Of a DNA stretch of 5,163 bases, positions 1 through 4,657 are shown piece by piece. The notes beneath the pieces were generated by a model. It was not told the origin of the DNA, did no database searches, and was given only the letters and a program-made list of their open reading frames with translations. The position numbers and the translations under genes were made by a program. Source of the stretch: Eubacteriales Family XIII. Incertae Sedis bacterium (GTDB lineage Bacteria; Bacillota; Clostridia; Peptostreptococcales; Anaerovoracaceae); contig JAITAX010000043.1 of NCBI GenBank assembly GCA_031283865.1, positions 1-5,163 on the forward strand, written 5' to 3'. Position 1 is the first letter of the stretch. Each line of letters opens with the position of its first letter.

Positions 1-431
1 CGGCGCGCAAGGACAGCTTCGACAAGGTGCTTCTGCTGAAGAGCGGCGCCGACGACTACGTGACGAAGCCTTTCGACACCTTGGAACTCTTGGCGCGCAT
101 CGAGCGCAACATCGAGCGCGGGCGCGGCGCGAAAGACGGAGAGGCGTACACGCTGCGCGAACTGCGCGTCGATTACGCGGGCTTCACCGCCCTGATCGGC
201 GAAAAACCCCTGCCGCTTACGAAAACCGAATTTGAAATACTGTTCTGCTTGGTGAAAAACATGCGCAAGGTGCTGAGCAGGGAACAGATATTGGGGCGCA
301 TCTACGGAGATTTTATCGGCAATTCCAACGTCGTGGACGTCAATGTGAAGAACATCCGCAGGAAGCTTGCCGCGCTCACGTCCGACGCCTACATCGAAAC
401 CGTGCGCGGAAAGGGCTACGTCGCGCGATGA
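1..431 (+). CDS. OmpR/PhoB-family response regulator, C-terminal part (5' end outside window)
   Basis: DNA-binding half of a two-component system. The first complete codon in frame is at base 3, and about 142 residues are visible. They begin in the last third of the receiver domain, where GADDYVTKPF carries the conserved lysine (codon 66-68) that contacts the phosphorylated aspartate; the aspartate itself lies beyond the window edge. After a short linker comes a complete winged-helix effector domain of OmpR/PhoB type: LTKTEFEIL, VLSREQIL, a recognition helix around SNVVDVNVKNIRRKL, and the wing/C-terminal motif ETVRGKGYV. The protein would bind tandem DNA sites as a dimer after phosphorylation. 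Its TGA stop overlaps the kinase ATG in ATGA (428-431), so the two are one operon and probably translationally coupled. The GTG at 27 lies inside the receiver domain and is not the real start. The target genes and signal cannot be read from the sequence. Confidence 0.95.
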   Translation, partial: ARKDSFDKVLLLKSGADDYVTKPFDTLELLARIERNIERGRGAKDGEAYTLRELRVDYAGFTALIGEKPLPLTKTEFEILFCLVKNMRKVLSREQILGRIYGDFIGNSNVVDVNVKNIRRKLAALTSDAYIETVRGKGYVAR

Positions 432-1531
432 AAGCGCCCAAACTCAGGACCGCGACGAGACTGGCACTCGTCTTTACGGCGATCATGTCCGGCGCCGCGG
501 TCGCCATATATCTCCTGTTTGTTAATTTTTTCACGATAGAGCTTCTGAATTGGGAAATCGCCGTCGTAGGCGTTTACGAGAGCGCCGGTCTTCGCACGTG
601 GGAGGTCGCCGCGTCGTCCGTGCGCGTGCTGATCCCCGTGCTGATCGCCGTAATCCTCGGTTCCTTTCTGCTCAGCTCCCTCATCATAGACAGGGTGCTG
701 AATCCCCTGCGCGAAATGACGGAAAAGCTGCATTCCATAGCCGGCCGCAACTACAAGACGAAGATCTTCATCGATTCCTCGGAGGAAGAGCTGCGCGAAT
801 ACGCAATCGCGTTCAACGACATGACGGCCAAGGTCAACGACCACATAGAGCGGCAGAAGCGCTTCATCTCGGACGCCTCCCACGAACTCACGACGCCCGT
901 GGCCGTGATCGCGGGGCATTCGGACATGCTGCTGCGCTGGGGCAAGGATGAGGCGGCCCTGCTCGCGGACAGTCTCGCGACGGTGCGGCGCGAAGCCTTT
1001 GCCATGAACGAACTGATTGAAAACCTGCTCTTCTTCGCGCGGTCGGACAGCGGCAGACAGCAGTACCGTATGCGGCGCATCGACGCGGCGGCGTTCGCGG
1101 AGGAATGCCTGTCCGAACAGCGCCTGCTGCATCCCGACTTTCGCATCGAACTCGACGCGGACAAAGGCGCGCGCATCGCGCTGCGGGCCGACGCCGACGC
1201 GCTGCGGCGCGTCTTTCGCATCCTGCTCGACAACGCGGTAAAATACAGCGAGGAAACGAAAGCAATTCGCGTTTCGCTCGACGCGGACGAGGGGACGGCG
1301 CGCATTCGCGTATCGGACAGCGGCGTCGGCATGGAGCGCAGGCACCTCGAAAAGATATTCGACCGCTTCTATCGCGCGGACGACTCCCGCACGCGGGAGA
1401 GCGGCGGCAGCGGTCTCGGACTCGCAATCGCCAAGGAGATCGTCGGCGCGCACGGCGGGGAGATCGAAGCCGACAGCGCGCCCGGCGCGGGCACGACCGT
1501 CACGATCCGCCTGCGGGCCTATCTGCGGTAG
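428..1531 (+). CDS. HAMP-domain sensor histidine kinase, complete, partner of the upstream regulator
   Basis: Membrane-bound sensor kinase of 367 residues that should autophosphorylate and pass phosphate to the regulator encoded just upstream. Two transmembrane helices are visible at about residues 11-35 and 66-87, leaving an outside loop of only about 30 residues. A HAMP segment follows (about 88-140, starting near NPLREM). The dimerisation/phosphoacceptor H-box is FISDASHELTTPVAVI with His152. The ATP-binding domain has the N-box ILLDNAVKYS (Asn269), G1 box DSGVGM (297-302), F-box FDRFYRADD (311-319) and G2 box GGSGLGLAIAK (326-336). All catalytic motifs are intact and the length is normal for the family. 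The ATG overlaps the regulator's stop codon by 4 bases and only a weak GGAAAGGG stands upstream, which favours translational coupling. The loop sequence did not suggest a ligand, so the stimulus is unknown. Confidence 0.95.
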   Translation: MKAPKLRTATRLALVFTAIMSGAAVAIYLLFVNFFTIELLNWEIAVVGVYESAGLRTWEVAASSVRVLIPVLIAVILGSFLLSSLIIDRVLNPLREMTEKLHSIAGRNYKTKIFIDSSEEELREYAIAFNDMTAKVNDHIERQKRFISDASHELTTPVAVIAGHSDMLLRWGKDEAALLADSLATVRREAFAMNELIENLLFFARSDSGRQQYRMRRIDAAAFAEECLSEQRLLHPDFRIELDADKGARIALRADADALRRVFRILLDNAVKYSEETKAIRVSLDADEGTARIRVSDSGVGMERRHLEKIFDRFYRADDSRTRESGGSGLGLAIAKEIVGAHGGEIEADSAPGAGTTVTIRLRAYLR

Positions 1532-1558
1532 CGACCGACAGCGGACCGCAGCGTCCGG

Positions 1559-2788
1559 TCATATCAAATTGCACGGGATAAAGCAGTTTTTCGCGTCAAT
1601 CGGTATGACTTCCTCGCACATGCAGACAATGCCGCCGTCGCCGCGTTCGACGGCCGCCTTGTCCAAAACCGAGAATTTCTTCACCGCGCGGCTGTCCGGA
1701 TTCGCGGATTTCTTGATCTCCAAGGGGTGAACGCGCCCGTCCCGCTCGATGAAGATATCGACCTCTTTCGCGTTGGAATCCCGATAGTACGACAGGTTTG
1801 CTTTCGACTGCGAATACGCATAGTTTTTCAGCAACTCCATAACTGCGAAATTCTCGAAATAATGTCCTGCGGCGGCCCCGTTCATCAGCGTTTCCCGCGT
1901 CAGCCACCCGGAGAGGTGCGCCGCAAGCCCCGTATCGCAGAAGTACAATTTCGGCGTTTTTGTCAACCGTTTCAGCGCGTTGTTCGCGTATGGGCGCAGC
2001 AGCCGGACGATCCCCATACCCTCTGACAGCCAAAGCCACTCTTTCGCCGTCGGCGCCGCAATCTCCGCCGCCTCCGCAAGCGTCCTGAAGTTGACCTGCT
2101 CCGACAACAGCGCCGCGCAAACGCTCAGAAATTTGGAGAAACGCAGCGCGTCGGTGATGCCGCCCAGCTCCGCGACATCGCGCATGAGATAGGTGCTGAC
2201 ATAGGCGTGATAATACTCCCGGCGCTGTTCCGCATCGGCGCGGAACGCCTGTGGCATGCCGCCGCGCCAGATATGTTCAAACACATCGACAATGTCATTT
2301 TTTTTTACCTTTGCCCGGCGCGCCTGCAGTGCGGGCAATGAAAAATCCAACTCGCCGTCCAATGCAAGCCCGTCTTTCTCGTTTTTCGTCAGGCTGTAAA
2401 GCTCCAGTATGCCGATTCTGCCCGCCAAGGCCTCTCGGACGTTCTTCATCATGTCAAATTGCTGCGAACCGGTCAGCCAAAACAAACCTGTTTCCTCGCT
2501 CTCGTCGCACATAATCTTAATCCGGCCGAACAACTCCGGCGCATACTGCACTTCATCGATCATAACAGGCGGCTTATAGGTCTGAAAGAACAGCGCCGGG
2601 TCCGACTTCGCCAAGTTGCGGACCGGCAGATCATCCAAGGTGACATAGGTCCTGTTTTCGCCCGCAGCCAAGCGGCGGAGCATCGTGGTCTTGCCCACCT
2701 GCCTCGCTCCCGTGACGAGCACGGCCTTGAAAAAACCGCTCATGCGCATAAATTTGCGCTCCAAACTGCGGTGAATGTATTCCATCAT
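1559..2788 (-). CDS. AAA-family ATPase with DUF4143 and PD-(D/E)XK-like C-terminus
   Basis: Stand-alone ATPase of 409 residues in the AAA_14/DUF4143 family, widespread and often multicopy in anaerobes; no firm cellular role is established for the family. Walker A is TGARQVGKTTM (26-36, Lys33), Walker B is PVMIDEVQ (74-81, Asp78/Glu79), and a sensor-like LFWLTGSQQF lies at 102-111. The DUF4143 part contains YVSTYLMRDV (196-205), a helix-turn-helix-like stretch near 235-260 and the typical PKLYFCDTGL (279-288). The C-terminus carries Glu312 (FEN), Asp344 (KEVDIFIE) and Glu357-Ile-Lys359 (PLEIKKS), a spacing like the PD-(D/E)XK nuclease core. The first ATG is chosen because AAGGAG lies 9 bases upstream; a second ATG follows directly. 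The gene faces the kinase gene tail to tail with 27 bases between stops. GC is low in patches (1801-1860 is 24/60) beside GC-rich neighbours, which suggests transfer. An A9 run lies in codons 161-164. Confidence 0.9.
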   Translation of the reverse strand: MMEYIHRSLERKFMRMSGFFKAVLVTGARQVGKTTMLRRLAAGENRTYVTLDDLPVRNLAKSDPALFFQTYKPPVMIDEVQYAPELFGRIKIMCDESEETGLFWLTGSQQFDMMKNVREALAGRIGILELYSLTKNEKDGLALDGELDFSLPALQARRAKVKKNDIVDVFEHIWRGGMPQAFRADAEQRREYYHAYVSTYLMRDVAELGGITDALRFSKFLSVCAALLSEQVNFRTLAEAAEIAAPTAKEWLWLSEGMGIVRLLRPYANNALKRLTKTPKLYFCDTGLAAHLSGWLTRETLMNGAAAGHYFENFAVMELLKNYAYSQSKANLSYYRDSNAKEVDIFIERDGRVHPLEIKKSANPDSRAVKKFSVLDKAAVERGDGGIVCMCEEVIPIDAKNCFIPCNLI

Positions 2789-2794
2789 GCAGCC

Positions 2795-2803
2795 CCTCTC
2801 CTT
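2795..2803 (-). promoter_or_regulatory. Ribosome binding site of the AAA ATPase gene
   Basis: The - strand reads AAGGAGAGG, with the AAGGAG core ending 9 bases before the first ATG (2788-2786). This spacing supports the first of two adjacent ATG codons as the start. Confidence 0.75.
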
Positions 2804-2809
2804 AGTGAC

Positions 2810-2837
2810 GATAAAATAAACTTCATCTTATTTTATC
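2810..2837. repeat. Perfect AT-rich inverted repeat, candidate operator
   Basis: GATAAAATAA (2810-2819) and TTATTTTATC (2828-2837) are exact reverse complements separated by 8 bases. The repeat begins 22 bases upstream of the ATPase start codon, and its distal arm covers the proposed -10 hexamer (2830-2835), so a bound protein would block transcription of the ATPase gene. It could instead form a weak AU-only hairpin in the leader. The 10-bp perfect arms are visible directly; the operator role is inference. Confidence 0.5.
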
Positions 2838-2858
2838 ATAAGTTTTTCGTCTCGGCAA
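2830..2858 (-). promoter_or_regulatory. Predicted promoter for the AAA ATPase gene
   Basis: On the - strand TTGCCG (2858-2853) is followed after exactly 17 bases by TAAAAT (2835-2830), matching the sigma-70 consensus at 4/6 and 5/6 positions. Transcription would start near 2823 and give a leader of about 35 bases that includes the ribosome binding site. The proximal arm of the inverted repeat would lie in the early transcript. Confidence 0.5.
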
Positions 2859-2895
2859 GGAAATAAGGGCACGGGCGGCGCGCGGAGGGCGGAAA

Positions 2896-2935
2896 TCTTC
2901 ATCAAAGCTTCATGCACCGCCTCTTACTTATTCAT
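2896..2935 (+). promoter_or_regulatory. Helically phased TTCAT direct repeats, candidate regulator site
   Basis: TCTTCAT-CAAA-GCTTCAT (2896-2913) is a 7+4+7 direct repeat with an 11-bp period, and TTCAT recurs at 2931-2935, two further periods on; the intermediate phase at 2920 is degenerate (CCTCT). The 7-4-7 layout resembles a PhoB-box/OmpR-family tandem site. The block lies just upstream of the proposed -10 of the next gene, at about -63 to -46 for the first pair, a usual place for an activator. Which protein binds, if any, is unknown. Confidence 0.4.
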
Positions 2936-2943
2936 AAACGCCG

Positions 2944-2952
2944 TGTTAAGAT
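2944..2952 (+). promoter_or_regulatory. Predicted extended -10 promoter for the MotA-like gene
   Basis: TGTTAAGAT combines an extended -10 TG with TAAGAT (5/6 to TATAAT). The hexamer 17 bases upstream (TTACTT, 2924-2929) is a poor -35, which fits an extended -10 or activator-dependent promoter. Transcription would begin near 2959, leaving an A-rich leader of about 40 bases. Confidence 0.45.
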
Positions 2953-2985
2953 ACTTTTGAATTTTAAAGCCGCAAAGGAATCAAA

Positions 2986-2994
2986 AAGGAGGTG
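2986..2994 (+). promoter_or_regulatory. Ribosome binding site of the MotA-like gene
   Basis: AAGGAGGTG is a full match to the 16S rRNA 3' tail; its GGAGG ends 7 bases before the ATG at 3000. It fixes the start codon and predicts strong translation. Confidence 0.85.
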
Positions 2995-2999
2995 TCTTT

Positions 3000-3569
3000 A
3001 TGTATCTGATCGGTATCGCCGCGTTCGTAGTCAGCTTTGCCCTGTGTCTTACTTTAAAGGGGGTGGCTCCCAATACTTTTGCAAATCCGTCCGCCATACT
3101 CACCGTGCTGTTCGCGGTGGTTTCGGCCCTGCTCGCGACCTCGAATTTCAGGCTCTTCACGCGCGGACTCAACGCCGCAATATCCCGCAAATACTATCTG
3201 CCCGAGGAGGAGTGCGAAAAAGCGGCGGATCTGTTCCGCCTGCTGTCAAAGGTTTCGATTGCTGCGGCCCTGTTCACGTTCTTTACGGGCCTGATCGCCA
3301 TGCTGGGCCACATGGAAGATGCGGAAGCCTTCGGCCACGCCCTCGCCGCCGCTCTCGTCGCGCCGCTCGTCGGCGTCGCCGTTCTGACGGCGCTGTTCGA
3401 GCCGGCCGCGTTCATCCTGCGGCACCGCGCCCGGGCCGAGGCTGCTGCGGGCAAGGCCGCCGTGAAAACCTATCCCAAGGCGCTCGGCGACAAGCTGCTG
3501 GAACTCTGCTACCAAAACGGCCTGAGCGCCGAGGACATCGAAAAGGCCACGGACATCGAGCTGCGCTGA
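3000..3569 (+). CDS. Small MotA/TolQ/ExbB-like membrane protein, function unknown
   Basis: Integral membrane protein of 189 residues with four predicted helices, at about 2-20, 32-48, 84-103 and 113-139, and a charged soluble tail (about 140-189). The pattern FANPSAILTVLFAV in helix 2, TGLIAMLG near 96-103 and FGHALAAALV...PLVGV...FEP (111-135) recalls the stator subunit MotA. The proline at 135 falls where MotA has its helix-4 proline (ISPLA), but helix 3 lacks the MotA helix-3 proline (FTFFTG instead). The cytoplasmic loop between helices 2 and 3 is only about 35 residues, against more than 100 in MotA, so the rotor-contact region is missing. No MotB-, TolR- or ExbD-like gene adjoins. The start follows a perfect ribosome binding site. 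It may be a minimal ion-channel-type protein or only share the fold; similarity was judged by eye. Confidence 0.8.
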   Translation: MYLIGIAAFVVSFALCLTLKGVAPNTFANPSAILTVLFAVVSALLATSNFRLFTRGLNAAISRKYYLPEEECEKAADLFRLLSKVSIAAALFTFFTGLIAMLGHMEDAEAFGHALAAALVAPLVGVAVLTALFEPAAFILRHRARAEAAAGKAAVKTYPKALGDKLLELCYQNGLSAEDIEKATDIELR

Positions 3570-3577
3570 AATCCTTT

Positions 3578-3620
3578 CGGCAACGCAAACGGGCGGAATA
3601 TCCGGCTGTTTGCGCCGCCG
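3578..3620. terminator. Long imperfect hairpin between convergent genes, possible bidirectional terminator
   Basis: CGGC (3578-3581) pairs with GCCG (3617-3620), then after a 2x2 internal loop CGCAAAC (3584-3590) pairs with GTTTGCG (3608-3614). The stem continues through a G-U and a G-C pair, a G-G mismatch and CGGA/TCCG around an ATA loop. The structure fills nearly the whole gap between the two stop codons (3567-3569 and 3622-3624) and would form in transcripts from either side. Neither strand has a T-run after it, so it is not a textbook intrinsic terminator; it may act with Rho or protect 3' ends. Confidence 0.5.
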
Positions 3621-3621
3621 C

Positions 3622-4575
3622 CTAGATCACATAGTACCAGAATTCGTCCTGCTTGAACTCCACGCTCTGCCCCTTGTCGTCCCGGCTTTCGTCCGCCTTG
3701 AACTGCAGTTCCGGGTCCTTGACGCTGACGCGCGTCTTCTCGGGAACGCTCTTCGTGATAAAGGCATTGGACCCGATGACAACCCCCTCGCCTATGACCG
3801 TGTCCCCGCCGAATATCGAGGCGCCGGAGTAGATCGTCACGTGGTCTTCAATCGTCGGGTGACGCTTGACGCCGTTGAGCTGCCGGCCGCCGCGCGTGGA
3901 ATGCGCGCCGAGCGTGACGCCTTGGTATATCTTCACATAATTTCCTATAACGGTTGTTTCTCCGACGACGATGCCCGTGCCGTGATCGAGGAAGAAGTGA
4001 TGCCCGATCGCGGCGCCCGGGTGGATGTCTATGCCCGTCAGACCGTGCGCGTGTTCCGTCATCATGCGCGGGATCAGCGGCACGTCGAGCAGGTACAGCT
4101 CGTGCGCGAGCCGGCTGACCATGATTGCGTAGATGCCGGGATAGGAGAGGATGATCTCGTCCTTGCCGGAGGCGGCGGGGTCGCCGTCAAAGGAGGCGTC
4201 CACGTCCATAGCCAGCAAACGCCTGATCTCGGGCAGGGTTTCGAGAAAGGCGCGCGTCGCGTGCTTGGCGTCCGCGGCCACCTTTTGCTCGTCGTGGATC
4301 CGCGTGCGCAGCGCGCGTCTTATCTGCCGCTCGATATTGTAGATCAGGTTTTCCAGAAGCTCGCCCACAAAATATTCGACGCCGTCCTCCCGCAGGCGCT
4401 TCCCTCCGAAGAAGCCCGCAAAGATGAGGCAGCGCAGATCCTCTATGATGTCGACGACGATGGCCTTGTTGATCTGCTTGTTCGTTTCGATCTTGATGAT
4501 GTCCGGTTCCTCGCGATAGCTCTCCACCATCAGCGACACAAGACTGTGAATATTTTCCTCGGGCGGCCTTGCCAT
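3622..4575 (-). CDS. cysE: Serine O-acetyltransferase (CysE/EpsC-type)
   Basis: Cytoplasmic enzyme of 317 residues that transfers acetyl from acetyl-CoA to L-serine, giving O-acetylserine, the first step of cysteine synthesis. An alpha-helical N-terminal domain (about 1-175) precedes a left-handed beta-helix of hexapeptide repeats (about 180-275). Conserved active-site stretches are GIDIHPGAAIG (181-191), FLDHGTGIVVGET (195-207, His198 matching E. coli His158) and GVKRHPTI (235-242, His239 matching E. coli His193). It is longer than E. coli CysE (273) and B. subtilis CysE (about 217), as is usual for the EpsC-named group, and has a C-terminal extension ending in Tyr-Val-Ile. AAAGGAGG lies 7 bases before the ATG and fixes the start. 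It follows the cysteine desulfurase gene by 82 bases on the same strand and is likely cotranscribed. Both catalytic histidines are present, so it should be active. Confidence 0.95.
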   Translation of the reverse strand: MARPPEENIHSLVSLMVESYREEPDIIKIETNKQINKAIVVDIIEDLRCLIFAGFFGGKRLREDGVEYFVGELLENLIYNIERQIRRALRTRIHDEQKVAADAKHATRAFLETLPEIRRLLAMDVDASFDGDPAASGKDEIILSYPGIYAIMVSRLAHELYLLDVPLIPRMMTEHAHGLTGIDIHPGAAIGHHFFLDHGTGIVVGETTVIGNYVKIYQGVTLGAHSTRGGRQLNGVKRHPTIEDHVTIYSGASIFGGDTVIGEGVVIGSNAFITKSVPEKTRVSVKDPELQFKADESRDDKGQSVEFKQDEFWYYVI

Positions 4576-4582
4576 GATGCTT

Positions 4583-4590
4583 CCTCCTTT
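4583..4590 (-). promoter_or_regulatory. Ribosome binding site of the serine acetyltransferase gene
   Basis: The - strand reads AAAGGAGG, ending 7 bases before the ATG at 4575. It is a strong independent site, so translation need not depend on the upstream desulfurase gene. Confidence 0.85.
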
Positions 4591-4603
4591 CGGACTGCGA
4601 ACG

Positions 4604-4648
4604 CCTTGCCCGCCCCCGTGCGGCCGGCGGCGCGCGGAAGCGGCAAGG
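4604..4648 (-). other. GC-rich inverted repeat in the desulfurase-acetyltransferase gap
   Basis: CCTTGCC (4604-4610) and GGCAAGG (4642-4648) are perfect 7-bp complements enclosing 31 very GC-rich bases able to fold further. The hairpin would form in a transcript running from the desulfurase gene towards the acetyltransferase gene, ending about 14 bases before the latter's ribosome binding site. No T-run follows on the - strand, so simple termination is unlikely; partial termination or an RNA processing/stability element is possible. Confidence 0.3.
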
Positions 4649-4657
4649 ACGGTTTGT

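Noticed and set aside
27..29. GTG at 27 as the start of a short response-regulator gene
   Set aside because: The frame stays open to the window edge and encodes receiver-domain sequence before it (ARKDSFDK), so the gene begins outside the window.
416..1453. Long open frame (345 codons) on the - strand opposite the histidine kinase gene
   Set aside because: It lies wholly antisense to a gene with every kinase motif intact. Its translation is rich in Arg, His and Ala with no recognisable domain, the usual effect of GC-rich codon bias on the opposite strand.
1533..1560. Short hairpins between the kinase and ATPase stop codons (GACC/GGTC outside GGAC/GTCC)
   Set aside because: Stems are 4-5 bp with a 6-base bulge, and neither strand has a T-run. 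In GC-rich sequence this is weak evidence for a terminator.
2821..2826. CTTCAT inside the palindrome spacer as a fourth member of the phased repeats
   Set aside because: It is 76 bp from the next copy rather than a multiple of 11, and a 6-mer is expected by chance at this scale.
2912..3625. Open frame of 237 codons overlapping the MotA-like gene in another + frame
   Set aside because: The overlapping frame at 3000 has a perfect ribosome binding site and coherent membrane helices, whereas this one is a basic, low-complexity translation without a start signal.
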